From Sporotomaculum syntrophicum (lineage in GTDB: Bacteria > Bacillota > Desulfotomaculia > Desulfotomaculales > Desulfallaceae): a stretch of DNA of 64,000 bases. The position numbers and the translations under genes are program-made. The DNA lies in contig NZ_LSRS01000002.1 of assembly GCF_009932395.1 (NCBI RefSeq), positions 1 to 64,000 of the forward strand. The letters are read 5' to 3'. The notes under the pieces are model-generated. The model was not told the DNA's origin, did not search any database, and was given only the letters and a program-made list of their open reading frames with translations. Of this stretch, positions 23,505 through 32,723 are shown one piece after another. Position 1 is the first letter of the stretch. Each line of letters begins with the position of its first letter.

Positions 23505-25085
23505 TTACTTGCGTAATATAATATGTTTTTTCCAGCTATTACGTGGTTCCGGGTAATCTTGGCGGAAATGACCTCCTCTACTCTCGGTGCGCATTAGAGC
23601 TGATTCCGCTACCAGGCGGCACACTAGTAAACGGTTGTTCATCTCAACAGCCGGCAAGTCCTTAGCTGCGGTATCTTCCAGCCGAGAGTACTCATCTATA
23701 AAACTAAGCACCTTTTCCAAGCCTTCCCGGTTGCGCAGCGGGCCAACATACCTGCTCATTAAAGCCCGCAGTTCTTGCTGCAGCAACTGGTAATCCACCG
23801 GTTCAGCAAGGTCGGGCAATTCCGCTGCGAAATCAGGCCAAGGGCTCATATTCTCCCGCCAAAGACCAGCAGTGCGCTCCACGATACGGCCACCGAATAC
23901 CAGGCCGTCCAATAACGAGTTACTGGCCAAACGGTTGGCCCCGTGTACCCCTTGGCAGCCTACTTCGCCGCAGGCGTATAGACGCTCCACACTGGTTTCT
24001 CCACAATAATTGGTTTTTACACCACCCATCATATAATGGGCAGCCGGAGCTACCGGCAACATGTCACGGGTAATATCCAGTCCATAACTCAAACAGGTGC
24101 GGTTAATATTGGGAAACCGGTGCAAAACCATGTCTGTATCTAGATGACCCAAATCAAGGAAAATGCCATTAGAACCTTTATGTATTTCCTGTAGAATAGC
24201 CCGTACAACTATATCCCGGGGCGCCAGTTCAGCAAGTTCATGATAAGCAGGCATAAACCGCTCGCCCCGGTCGTTGCGCAGGTAAGCTCCCTCACCTCGC
24301 ACGGCTTCAGATATTAAAAACGGCGGAGCGCCCGGCAAGTTTAACACGGTAGGGTGGAACTGGTGAAACTCCATGTCCATCACCTCTGCACCTGCCCGGT
24401 AAGCCATCGCAATGCCGTCCCCGGTAGCCACCTCAGGGTTAGTACTATGCTCATAAAGCTGACCCAAACCACCCGTGGCTAAAACAACTGCCCGACTCCG
24501 AAAAACCTTTAAGCAATTAGTCTCACAATCGTAAGCCAATACACCATAGCAAACATTATCTTTGACTAAAAGATCTACTGCCATGTGCCGTTCGTGCACC
24601 TGAATATTTTGCTCAGCCAGAGCCTTCTCGTTCAATACCCGCTGTATTTCGGCCCCGGTGGCATCACCACTGGCGTGCAGTATACGCCGGCAGCTATGAG
24701 CACCTTCCCGGGTTAGTGCCAAACGCTCACCTTCAACATCAAAGCGGGCTCCCATATCCATTAGCTGTAAAACCCGGCGCGGCCCCTCATTAACTAAAAT
24801 GCGCACAGCTCCCTGGTCACATAGTCCGGCACCGGCCCGCAAAGTGTCTTGATAATGTAATTCCGGAGAATCATCAGAATCCATCGCCGCAGCTATACCA
24901 CCCTGAGCTTTGTCGGTATTACTGTCCAATATACTTTGCTTGGTCAGCACAGTAACCCCGGCTCCCAGTCGGCTGGCCAAAAGGGCGGTGAAAAACCCGG
25001 CAATACCACTACCTAAAATTACATAATCGGTGTTATATATAGGCAGCTCCCGGGTGTTAAAATTCATTATATAATGGTTAGCCAC
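23505..25085 (-). CDS. nadB: L-aspartate oxidase
   Basis: 526-aa flavoprotein oxidising L-aspartate to iminoaspartate, the first step of quinolinate formation. An FAD-binding dinucleotide fold lies at the N-terminus (ILGSGIAGFFTALLAS). Also seen are the succinate-dehydrogenase/fumarate-reductase family signature (DKAQGGIAAA), the substrate-region segment EFHQFHPT, APAAHYMMGG and CGEVGCQGVHGANRLASNSLLDG. GTG at 25085 has GGAGGG 7 nt upstream. A helical C-terminal domain is present (about 420-526). It lies 15 bp after nadA, suggesting tight co-expression. In an anaerobe fumarate would be the likely electron acceptor (inference). Confidence 0.97.
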   Translation of the reverse strand: MANHYIMNFNTRELPIYNTDYVILGSGIAGFFTALLASRLGAGVTVLTKQSILDSNTDKAQGGIAAAMDSDDSPELHYQDTLRAGAGLCDQGAVRILVNEGPRRVLQLMDMGARFDVEGERLALTREGAHSCRRILHASGDATGAEIQRVLNEKALAEQNIQVHERHMAVDLLVKDNVCYGVLAYDCETNCLKVFRSRAVVLATGGLGQLYEHSTNPEVATGDGIAMAYRAGAEVMDMEFHQFHPTVLNLPGAPPFLISEAVRGEGAYLRNDRGERFMPAYHELAELAPRDIVVRAILQEIHKGSNGIFLDLGHLDTDMVLHRFPNINRTCLSYGLDITRDMLPVAPAAHYMMGGVKTNYCGETSVERLYACGEVGCQGVHGANRLASNSLLDGLVFGGRIVERTAGLWRENMSPWPDFAAELPDLAEPVDYQLLQQELRALMSRYVGPLRNREGLEKVLSFIDEYSRLEDTAAKDLPAVEMNNRLLVCRLVAESALMRTESRGGHFRQDYPEPRNSWKKHIILRK

Positions 25086-25100
25086 TGGAAAACCCTCCGT

Positions 25101-26024
25101 TTATTGTACCGCCAGCATTTTTTCCAGGCACTTCAACGCCCGCTCTCTTACCACAGCAGTAACGGTTACCCGAGGCTCCAGAGTTTGTAGTGAGTGCAGC
25201 ACCATTTCCAAGGTGATTGATTTCATATCCCGACAAACAAGTTTATCCGAAGCGGGATAAAAGCTTTTGCCGGGACACTGTTTATTTAACTGGTGCAGTA
25301 TCCCTTTTTCAGTAGCTACAATGAATTCTTTGTTTTGGCTTTCTCTGGCAAATCTTAGCATACCAGTAGTGCTGGCCACGTGATCGGCAAGTTCCACTAC
25401 CTCGGGGCGGCACTCGGGATGCACTAGCACCAGAGCCTTTGGATGTTCCGACTTAACTTTTAGCACATCGTCTGCGGATAACTGATCATGTATAGGGCAA
25501 CACCCTTCCCAGATGTTCATCGTCCGACCGGACTGCCTGGCCACATAACGACCCAAATTCTTGTCAGGCACAAAAATAATTGGGCGGTCGGTAGGTAACG
25601 AAGTTACCACCTGTACGGCATTAGCGGATGTGCACGCAATATCGCATTCCGCTTTAACTTCTGCTGATGTGTTAACATAACACACCACCTGGGCACCTGG
25701 CAAATTATTTTTTTTGGCTCGTAATGCCTCCGCTGTAACCATGTCCGCCATTGGACACCCGGCATTTGCCTCGGGTAGCAATACGATTTTTTCAGGTGAT
25801 AATACAGCTGCACTTTCAGCCATAAAGTGTACTCCACAAAAAACAATCACACCGGCATCGGTAGCAGCAGCCCGACGAGACAGCTCCAAAGAATCGCCTA
25901 CTAAATCAGCAACCTCCTGGATCTCGGGTGGCTGGTATACGTGACTTAATATAATCGCGTTGCGTTGCTGCTTCAGCTGCATTATTTCTTTTACCAGTTG
26001 TTCATGAATAGCAATATCGAGCAC
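25101..26024 (-). CDS. nadA: Quinolinate synthase A ([4Fe-4S])
   Basis: 307 aa. Condenses iminoaspartate with dihydroxyacetone phosphate to quinolinate. Three conserved cluster cysteines are visible in their usual settings: CGVHFMAE... region/NAGCPMAD, WEGCCP and HPECR. N-terminal YQPPEIQEVADLVGDS and C-terminal CRDMKSITLEMVLHSL are also typical. GTG at 26024 has AAGGAG 8 nt upstream. It is the first gene of the nadABC operon, preceded by a nested inverted repeat (26045-26094) that may be its regulatory site. Confidence 0.97.
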   Translation of the reverse strand: MLDIAIHEQLVKEIMQLKQQRNAIILSHVYQPPEIQEVADLVGDSLELSRRAAATDAGVIVFCGVHFMAESAAVLSPEKIVLLPEANAGCPMADMVTAEALRAKKNNLPGAQVVCYVNTSAEVKAECDIACTSANAVQVVTSLPTDRPIIFVPDKNLGRYVARQSGRTMNIWEGCCPIHDQLSADDVLKVKSEHPKALVLVHPECRPEVVELADHVASTTGMLRFARESQNKEFIVATEKGILHQLNKQCPGKSFYPASDKLVCRDMKSITLEMVLHSLQTLEPRVTVTAVVRERALKCLEKMLAVQ

Positions 26025-26044
26025 GTAATCACTCCTTCATAACG

Positions 26045-26094
26045 CGAAATTAGCCACCAGGGTATAATATACCCACTATTATACCTAAATTTCG
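26045..26094. promoter_or_regulatory. Nested inverted repeat upstream of nadA (candidate operator)
   Basis: Inner arms GGTATAATA (26061-26069) and TATTATACC (26077-26085) are perfect over 9 bp. Outer arms CGAAATT (26045-26051) and AATTTCG (26088-26094) are perfect over 7 bp. The inner dyad contains TATAAT on both strands, so a repressor here would cover a promoter -10 box. I cannot match it to the NiaR consensus by eye. Confidence 0.6.
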
Positions 26095-26173
26095 TTATCT
26101 CTCAACAAATTTTATATTGTGAATTTGCTCGGGCTACCACCAATGCCATATAACAGGGATTAACACCGGCATA

Positions 26174-26554
26174 TTAAGCTTCTTCGCCGTGTTTTTCCTC
26201 CATGATGCGAACAACTTTATTGTTTTCATCCACTAGTATCGCTTTGGGTTTAAAACTGCGAGCTTCATCGCGGTCCATAATAGCATAGGTTATGATAATA
26301 ACGGTATCACCGGGCTGCACCAATCTGGCTGCCGCCCCATTCAGGCAAATCACACCAGAGTCACGCTCACCTTGTATAACATAGGTTTCCAAACGGGCAC
26401 CGTTGTTATTGTTAACCACTTGTACCTTTTCGCCGGGCAATATATCGGCAGCTTCCAGCAAAGCCTCATCAATGGTAATACTGCCTACATAATTTAAATT
26501 GGCCTGGGTAACTACGGCACGGTGGATTTTGGATTTAAACATATTTAAAAACAT
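26174..26554 (-). CDS. panD: Aspartate 1-decarboxylase
   Basis: 126-aa pyruvoyl enzyme making beta-alanine for pantothenate. The proenzyme self-cleaves at Gly-Ser, here Gly24-Ser25 in YVGSITID. Other conserved parts are [14 protein letters not shown] and [13 protein letters not shown] at 26554 has GGAGG 9 nt upstream; a second Met four codons later is less well placed. It lies 4 bp after panC, so both are translated from one mRNA. Confidence 0.97.
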   Translation of the reverse strand: MFLNMFKSKIHRAVVTQANLNYVGSITIDEALLEAADILPGEKVQVVNNNNGARLETYVIQGERDSGVICLNGAAARLVQPGDTVIIITYAIMDRDEARSFKPKAILVDENNKVVRIMEEKHGEEA

Positions 26555-26558
26555 TGTT

Positions 26559-27404
26559 TTATACCTCCACTACCATATTATCAATAAGCCTGGTTTTGCC
26601 AAAACGTACCGCCAGTGCAGCAATGCATTTGCAATTTATTGTATCCAGCGGTTCCAAATCGGGCACCGATAATATTTCCACATAATCGATTTCTGCACCG
26701 GGAGTAGATAAAATCATCTCCTCTATGCCCAGGCGCAATTTTGGTACACTTCTTTCACCTTTAGCCACAGCATCTCGAAAAGCACACAAACTCCGATAAA
26801 GCACTGGTGCGGCCTGGCGTTGTTCTTCATTTAAGTAAACATTGCGAGAACTCATCGCCAAACCATCTGCTTCTCTCACAATGGGCAAAGTAACAATTTC
26901 TAAATCCATGTTTAAATCCCGCACCATCTTTTCAATAACCAAAGCTTGTTGGGCATCTTTTTGGCCGAAGAAAGCTTGATTAGGCCGAATAATGTTAAAT
27001 AGCTTGGCCACCACAGTAGTTACCCCACGAAAATGGCCTGGTCGAGACAACCCGCAAAGTTTATCCGTTATACCGGTTATCTCAACAAAGGAGTTGTATC
27101 CCTTCGGGTACATATCATCATTGCCGGGTGCAAAAACCGCGTCTACTCCTACCGACATAGCCATGGCGCAGTCCCGGTCGAAGTCCCGGGGATATACGCC
27201 CAAGTCTTCTTTGGGGCCAAACTGGAGCGGATTAACAAACAGAGAAACCACCACAACATCGCACTTTTTTTTAGCTTCCCGCATCAGATTCAAATGACCT
27301 TCATGGAAATAGCCCATGGTAGGAACTAAACCAACGGTTTTACCCTCACCTCTAGCTTTGCTTGTAAACTCTCTAATTTCCCCTACCTTACGATAGACCT
27401 GCAT
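26559..27404 (-). CDS. panC: Pantothenate synthetase
   Basis: 281 aa. ATP-dependent ligation of pantoate and beta-alanine. Nucleotidyltransferase-fold motifs: [14 protein letters not shown] (HxGH), [34 protein letters not shown] and the KMSKS-like MSSRN. ATG at 27404 is chosen because AAGGAG lies 8 nt before it; the upstream GTG at 27410 almost touches the SD. First gene of a panC-panD operon; no panB is in the window. The leader contains a strong hairpin with a T-run, so attenuation is possible. Confidence 0.97.
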   Translation of the reverse strand: MQVYRKVGEIREFTSKARGEGKTVGLVPTMGYFHEGHLNLMREAKKKCDVVVVSLFVNPLQFGPKEDLGVYPRDFDRDCAMAMSVGVDAVFAPGNDDMYPKGYNSFVEITGITDKLCGLSRPGHFRGVTTVVAKLFNIIRPNQAFFGQKDAQQALVIEKMVRDLNMDLEIVTLPIVREADGLAMSSRNVYLNEEQRQAAPVLYRSLCAFRDAVAKGERSVPKLRLGIEEMILSTPGAEIDYVEILSVPDLEPLDTINCKCIAALAVRFGKTRLIDNMVVEV

Positions 27405-27410
27405 AGGCAC

Positions 27411-27560
27411 AACTCCTTATGATAATATATCTTTTGGTTACACAAAAGCCCTCCGGACAAGTCCGAAGGGCATAGAATCCCTTGTGCAACCCGTCTCGGT
27501 CCTACCGGCTCCAAGCGGAGATATGTCACAGCTTAGTCTTGCGAACAAACCACCTACCCA
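27411..27560 (-). promoter_or_regulatory. Structured panC leader with terminator-like hairpin
   Basis: On the minus strand a GC-rich segment (CCGGTAGGACCGAGACGGG near 27500) is followed by a strong hairpin, GCCCTTCGGAC/GTCCGGAGGGC (27448-27471), then TTTTGTG. The stretch GGGATTCTATGCCC just before could form an alternative pairing. A published 'pan' RNA motif precedes pantothenate genes in Firmicutes; I could not confirm its consensus by eye. From 27560 to 28051 I see only AT-rich sequence without a gene. Confidence 0.5.
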
Positions 27561-28051
27561 ACCAACCATCTAAACAAACGGTGCAGTTCTAAGCAGATAC
27601 CGCCCAATACTTTTATCAATTTTAACATACCAATAAAGGTGTAGCAATATTTTTATAATTATTACTACAGTAATTTTTTGTTGATTATAGGATTTTACAA
27701 TGTAAATTCAAAGCACAGAACTGTTATAATCTTAAGTTTCAAAAAGCTATGAATAAAGTTGGTAATCTAATAAAAGACAGCAACAAACATATTAATATGC
27801 GTCCTATAATTTGTCAATGCATTTCACGGCATTATGTACACGGTACTAATGTAGAAATTCCTGAAAGCATATATGGTTTCGGAACGGCAATTGGCTAACC
27901 TTTAAGTTGCAGGAGTTCTCCCCGGTGCTGTCAAAGTAATTATTTTATACACCAAATTGGGGATTGTTTATCATCTTGTTAAGCTCGCAGCATGGTGATT
28001 TCAAGATGATTATGCTTCTATTTTCCGTCGCACTTGGAGAGGATTATTAAT

Positions 28052-30244
28052 ATGGATAAAATACTATTTCTAGCGGAAAAACCATCTGTAGGTAGAGACC
28101 TGGCGCGAGTTTTGAATTGCCGTAAAAAAGGAAACGGATATCTGGAAGGCGACAGACATATCGTCACCTGGGCACTGGGCCACTTGGTAACACTGGCCGA
28201 CCCCGAGGCCTATGATCAAAAATTCAGCACGTGGCGGCTGGAGGATCTGCCTATTCTGCCCCCCTATATAAAACTGGCGGTGATTAAACAAAGCGGCAAG
28301 CAATATAATGCCGTTACTACACAAATGAAAAGAAAAGATGTTCGGGAGATTGTGATTGCCACCGATGCAGGACGCGAGGGTGAGCTGGTGGCCAGGTGGA
28401 TTATAGAAAAGGCGCAGGTAAAGAAGCCACTTAAGCGACTCTGGATTTCGTCGGTTACCGACAAGGCGATCAAAGATGGGGTCAGAAATTTAAGAAACGG
28501 CAAAGATTATGAAAATCTTTATGCCTCCGCCGTTGCCCGGGCTGAGGCCGACTGGCTGGTGGGCATCAATGCCACCCGGGCTTTGACCTGTAAATACAAT
28601 GCCCAGCTTTCCTGCGGCAGAGTTCAAACCCCAACCCTGGCCATAATTGCCGGCAGGGAAAAGGAAATTCAAAACTTCAAGCCCCGGACATTTTACGGCA
28701 TTATAGCCAAAGCAGATAAATTACATCTAACCTGGCAGGACAGCCAAACTAAAGATACCAGAATTTTTGACCAGGATAGATGCGCCCAAATAATATTGTC
28801 CATACAAAATAAAAACGCTGTAATATCAGCGGTAGATAAAACCTACAAAAAGAGTTTTGCTCCCCGTCTGTATGACTTAACAGAGCTCCAAAGAGATGCT
28901 AATAAGCTTTTTGGTTATTCGGCCAAGGAAACTCTATCCATTATGCAGCGGCTGTACGAGCAGCACAAAGTACTGACCTATCCCAGAACAGACTCCCGGT
29001 ATATAACCACGGATATCGTCGATACCATAAAGGAACGGCTTAATGCCTGCAGCGTGCCGCCATATGCTAAACTGGCAGCCAGAATACTGCAAAGCCCTGT
29101 AAAGACCAACAAGTCCTTTGTGGATGACAGTAAAGTAACCGACCATCATGCGATTATCCCGACAGAACAGCCGGTTTTCTTAAACAATTTAAGCGATATG
29201 GAAAGAAGAATATATGATTTGGTGGTAAAAAGGTTTTTAGCAGTTTTGTATCCTCCCTTTGAGTACGAACAGACCACCATCAGAGCCGGTATCGGTAATG
29301 AGCTTTTTACCGCCCGGGGTAAAGTGGTGATTGCCCAGGGCTGGAAAGAGGTGTACAATAATCATTTCGACGAGGGAGAGGATACAGGAAACGATATTGC
29401 CGAACAGGTGTTACCGGCTTTAAATAAAGGTGATGTTTTAAAGATATCGGTAGTTTCCCAGACCCGGGGGGAAACCAAACCACCGGAGCCATTTAACGAA
29501 GCCAGTCTGCTCTCCGCCATGGAGAACCCTGCCAAATATATGGCCGGGGAAAATAAAGGTTTGATTCAAAGCATCGGTAAAACCGGTGGGCTGGGAACCG
29601 TAGCCACCAGGGCCGATATTATTGAAAAGCTGTTTAATAATTTTTTTATTGAAAAAAGAGGCAAAAATCTATTTATCACTTCAAAAGGTAGACAATTGCT
29701 TAATTTAGTCCCCGGAGATTTGAAAACACCTGCCTTAACCGCCCAATGGGAGCAGAAGCTGGAGGCCATTGCCCAAGGGAGGCTTAATAAAAACAATTTC
29801 ATCGGGGAAATGAAGCAGTACGCCAATGTCGTTGTTAATGATATAAAAAATAGCACCAGCAAATTCAAACATGATAACTTGACCGGTGAAAAATGCCCCG
29901 ATTGTGGCAAACGCTTGCTGGAGGTTAACGGTAAAAAAGGCAAAATGCTGGTTTGCCAGGATAGGGAGTGCGGTTATCGAAAAGGGATCGGGAAAATAAC
30001 CAACGCCAGGTGCCCCAACTGCCACAAAAAGCTAACCCTGCATGGCGAGGGAGAAGGACAAATATTTACCTGCAAGTGCGGCTACCGGGAAAAGCTCACC
30101 GCCTTTAACGAGAGAAGGAATAAAGATACGCAGGATGCCTCTAAAAGGGATGTGCAAAAATACCTTCGACAACAGAAGAGCTCCGATAACGGGCTGACCA
30201 ACCCCGCCCTGGCAGAGGCTCTGGCCAAATTGAAGCTGAAATAA
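28052..30244 (+). CDS. topB: DNA topoisomerase III
   Basis: 730-aa type IA topoisomerase. Toprim domain at the N-terminus (ILFLAEKPSVGRDLA; ATDAGREGELVARW), then the cap and gate domains with the catalytic tyrosine in LTYPRTDSRY. The C-terminus has Cys4 zinc-ribbon-like motifs (CPDCGKRLL, CQDRECGY, CPNCHKKL, CKCGY). ATG at 28052 has GGAGAGG about 9 nt upstream; a TTG six codons earlier overlaps that SD. It is monocistronic and opposite in orientation to its neighbours. Stand-alone topoisomerase III genes of this length often ride on mobile elements, but I see no integrase or conjugation gene here. Confidence 0.95.
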   Translation: MDKILFLAEKPSVGRDLARVLNCRKKGNGYLEGDRHIVTWALGHLVTLADPEAYDQKFSTWRLEDLPILPPYIKLAVIKQSGKQYNAVTTQMKRKDVREIVIATDAGREGELVARWIIEKAQVKKPLKRLWISSVTDKAIKDGVRNLRNGKDYENLYASAVARAEADWLVGINATRALTCKYNAQLSCGRVQTPTLAIIAGREKEIQNFKPRTFYGIIAKADKLHLTWQDSQTKDTRIFDQDRCAQIILSIQNKNAVISAVDKTYKKSFAPRLYDLTELQRDANKLFGYSAKETLSIMQRLYEQHKVLTYPRTDSRYITTDIVDTIKERLNACSVPPYAKLAARILQSPVKTNKSFVDDSKVTDHHAIIPTEQPVFLNNLSDMERRIYDLVVKRFLAVLYPPFEYEQTTIRAGIGNELFTARGKVVIAQGWKEVYNNHFDEGEDTGNDIAEQVLPALNKGDVLKISVVSQTRGETKPPEPFNEASLLSAMENPAKYMAGENKGLIQSIGKTGGLGTVATRADIIEKLFNNFFIEKRGKNLFITSKGRQLLNLVPGDLKTPALTAQWEQKLEAIAQGRLNKNNFIGEMKQYANVVVNDIKNSTSKFKHDNLTGEKCPDCGKRLLEVNGKKGKMLVCQDRECGYRKGIGKITNARCPNCHKKLTLHGEGEGQIFTCKCGYREKLTAFNERRNKDTQDASKRDVQKYLRQQKSSDNGLTNPALAEALAKLKLK

Positions 30245-30303
30245 AGTCATATGTTGAACATTTTTTTGCATAGCACACAAGGAAAACAAACAAGGGAGGT
30301 AAA

Positions 30304-30342
30304 AAATCCCCCGTCTCTCACATCAATGAAGACGGGGGATTT
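30304..30342. terminator. Bidirectional terminator between topB and the methyltransferase
   Basis: AAATCCCCCGTC and GACGGGGGATTT form a 12-bp stem with a 15-nt loop. T-rich sequence follows on the plus strand and A-rich sequence precedes it, so it can end transcripts from both convergent genes. Confidence 0.9.
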
Positions 30343-30393
30343 TCATTCACCTTCGGATCTACTAAAAAGCTGGTCAGAACAGCCAAATTCACC

Positions 30394-31335
30394 CTAACGA
30401 ATCTTAGTAGCCTTAATCAGTTGCCTGCCGCCCACCTCTTCCCAGGGTGCTGCTTCACAACCGGCAGCAGCTAGCCATGTTTTATATTGCTCAAAAGTCC
30501 ATGTTCCTCCGGAAGCTGTGTTAATCAGCATATTTACCGCAAATAGTGCCGGCATAACGCCTGTGTCCCGGATCATATCGTTGATGACAATTTGTCCTCC
30601 CGGTTCTAGTTCATGCGCTGCGTCTTGAAACAATTTTCTGTTCTCCTGCTCACCATAAATGTGACATACATTACCAAGGTATACCAGGTCATAAGGTCCC
30701 GGCGGCAGCCCTTGAGTAAAATCACCTTTAACCATTTTAATGGCTAACTCTTTATCCAGTTCCGGTTGCATCATATCTATAACTTCAGGCAGGTCCTGTA
30801 TAGTAACCCTGGCTCCATTGCGGGCAAAAGCATTAGCATAAGTTAGCGGACCACCGCCGACATCAAGCACCCTGGGGTTTGCGGGTAAGTCTTTTAAGCA
30901 ATAAACAACAATTTGCGATGCCGACTGCCGGGCAAAGTGGCTCATGGCCTTGATAAAATGCTTGTTATGTTCGGATGGATCCTTTTTCACTACCGGTTTC
31001 CCGCTATTTATTACTTCCGGCAATTGTGTCCATACCTTCATAATGTTATAAGTATGCATGAATGAAAAACCTGTATATTGTTCGTGCTCGGGATTAAAAA
31101 AGATGTTGTCCGCTTCTTCAGTGAGCTTAATTTTATCACCATCATATACCAGGTACTTTAAAGCAATCAAAGCTTCAACAACCGTCCACAAAGCTCTGTA
31201 GTCGCTATTCGTTTTAGCCGTCAATTCCTTCAGGGTACAGGGATTACTTTTTAATTCTTCAAACAATCCAGTTTGTACAGCTGCGCCAACAATTAAAAAT
31301 TCCTGGGGTAGCTGAAAGGATTCTGTGTTTGGCAT
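30394..31335 (-). CDS. SAM-dependent methyltransferase (O-methyltransferase / COMT-like)
   Basis: 313 aa. An N-terminal dimerisation winged-helix-like region (about 1-90, FLIVGAAVQTGLFEELKSNPCTLKELTAKT) precedes a Rossmann methyltransferase domain with motif I VLDVGGGPLTYANAFARNG (about 161-180), acidic end of beta-2 (IQDLPEV) and GDFTQGLPPGPYDLVYLGNVCHIY. This is the architecture of hydroxyneurosporene, caffeate and similar small-molecule O-methyltransferases. The substrate cannot be deduced; there are no pathway genes next to it. ATG at 31335 with AGAGG upstream. It is monocistronic and converges on topB. Confidence 0.85.
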   Translation of the reverse strand: MPNTESFQLPQEFLIVGAAVQTGLFEELKSNPCTLKELTAKTNSDYRALWTVVEALIALKYLVYDGDKIKLTEEADNIFFNPEHEQYTGFSFMHTYNIMKVWTQLPEVINSGKPVVKKDPSEHNKHFIKAMSHFARQSASQIVVYCLKDLPANPRVLDVGGGPLTYANAFARNGARVTIQDLPEVIDMMQPELDKELAIKMVKGDFTQGLPPGPYDLVYLGNVCHIYGEQENRKLFQDAAHELEPGGQIVINDMIRDTGVMPALFAVNMLINTASGGTWTFEQYKTWLAAAGCEAAPWEEVGGRQLIKATKIR

Positions 31336-31599
31336 TCAAGTCGCCTCTCTTTATTTCATAATATTTAACATTAGAGATCTTTATTCTTTAGCATTTGTTA
31401 ATTTCCTTTCTTATTACATAGTGATTTATCCCTAACAACCGGCTTTCGCAACCCATAATACTTCCAGAAGCTATTAGTGAAAAAGCCAGGCACGGAATTT
31501 GTGACCGTTCTAAGACATAACCAAGTTATAAATCAGCTATGACTTATGAGGATATACTAAAGCTGTTTGAATAACCCTAGCATCGGAGGGGGGATATTT

Positions 31600-32619
31600 T
31601 TGTTTATACCAAAGCGAGTTTTTTTTGAACAAGCAGCTTTAGATTACCCTCTTGGGCAGCAGTTGTATGCAAGATTCAAGTCTGATGGAGTACCTATTTC
31701 CAAAATAGGCAGTCATAACCGGGTGACCGGGATACCCGGCAAAACGCCCCGGGAAGCCTATTTGGAGGCGAAACGCACACTCGTGGTGGGAGTACGTCGC
31801 ACGCTACAATTTTCGCCGTGCAAACCATCAGCCCACTACCAGCTGCCGTTGAGTACCAGCTGCACCGGCCAGTGCCAGTATTGTTACCTGAACACAACTA
31901 TGGGCAAAAAACCTTATGTCAGAGTATATGTAAATATTGATGAGATACTACAGCAGGCGGAAAAATACATCAATAAGAGGGCTCCCGAAACCACTGTGTT
32001 CGAGGGGGCAGCCACTTCCGATCCCATTCCTGTGGAACCGTACACCGGCTCACTGGCACGAGCTGTGGAATTTTTCGGCCGGCAGCCATTGGCTCGGTTT
32101 CGTTTTGTCACTAAGTTCACCGAAGTGGATACGCTGCTAAATGCCCGGCATAATGGACATACCCGCTTTCGATTCAGCATTAATACCGACCACATTATCA
32201 AAACCTATGAACAAGGCACACCCGTGGCCCAAGCCCGGTTAAGTGCTGCTCGGCGTGTGGCGGAAGCAGGTTACCCACTGGGTTTTTTAATCGCCCCCAT
32301 TTTCTGTTACCAAGGCTGGCAGAACGATTACCAAGATTTAATCCAGTTCATGGCCAGAGAATTACCTCCTACGCTCTCGACAGACATTATCTTCGAGTTA
32401 ATCACTCATCGGTTCACAGCTTCGGCCAAAAAACGTATCCTGGAGGTATTCCCTGATACCACCTTACCTATGGAGGAAGATGAGCGTAAGTTCAAATTCG
32501 GACAGTTTGGATACGGGAAATATGTATATGCTAAGGAGACAGTGGAGGAAATTAGAACTTTCTTTTACAGTGAGCTCAGCAACTGTTTCCCGGCAGCTAA
32601 GATTGAGTATCTAGTTTAG
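31600..32619 (+). CDS. splB: Spore photoproduct lyase
   Basis: 339-aa radical-SAM enzyme that reverses the thymine dimer (spore photoproduct) during germination. The [4Fe-4S]-SAM motif is CTGQCQYC (Cx3Cx2C). The N-terminus FIPKRVFFEQAALDYPLG and segments TSCTGQCQYCYL, RFRFSINT and GFLIAPIF are typical of SplB. The TTG at 31600 is chosen because GGAGGGGGG lies just before it and the product then aligns with SplB N-termini; an earlier TTG at 31567 has no SD. It supports an endospore-forming host. Confidence 0.94.
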   Translation: MFIPKRVFFEQAALDYPLGQQLYARFKSDGVPISKIGSHNRVTGIPGKTPREAYLEAKRTLVVGVRRTLQFSPCKPSAHYQLPLSTSCTGQCQYCYLNTTMGKKPYVRVYVNIDEILQQAEKYINKRAPETTVFEGAATSDPIPVEPYTGSLARAVEFFGRQPLARFRFVTKFTEVDTLLNARHNGHTRFRFSINTDHIIKTYEQGTPVAQARLSAARRVAEAGYPLGFLIAPIFCYQGWQNDYQDLIQFMARELPPTLSTDIIFELITHRFTASAKKRILEVFPDTTLPMEEDERKFKFGQFGYGKYVYAKETVEEIRTFFYSELSNCFPAAKIEYLV

Positions 32620-32723
32620 CACATTCCAAAAGCAAACCACAATAAAACGGTAATAATTATCTAAAGTGTTAGGAGGAGATTACGGTTGTAAAACGAAATT
32701 CTTCACAAATGGAGGGATTATAA

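Noticed and set aside
27411-27560. T-box leader before panC
   Set aside because: The T-box core sequence is not matched and panC is not an amino-acid or tRNA-synthetase gene.
28052-30244. topB as a sign of an integrated conjugative element
   Set aside because: No integrase, relaxase, att repeat or conjugation gene in the window; flanks are ordinary housekeeping genes.
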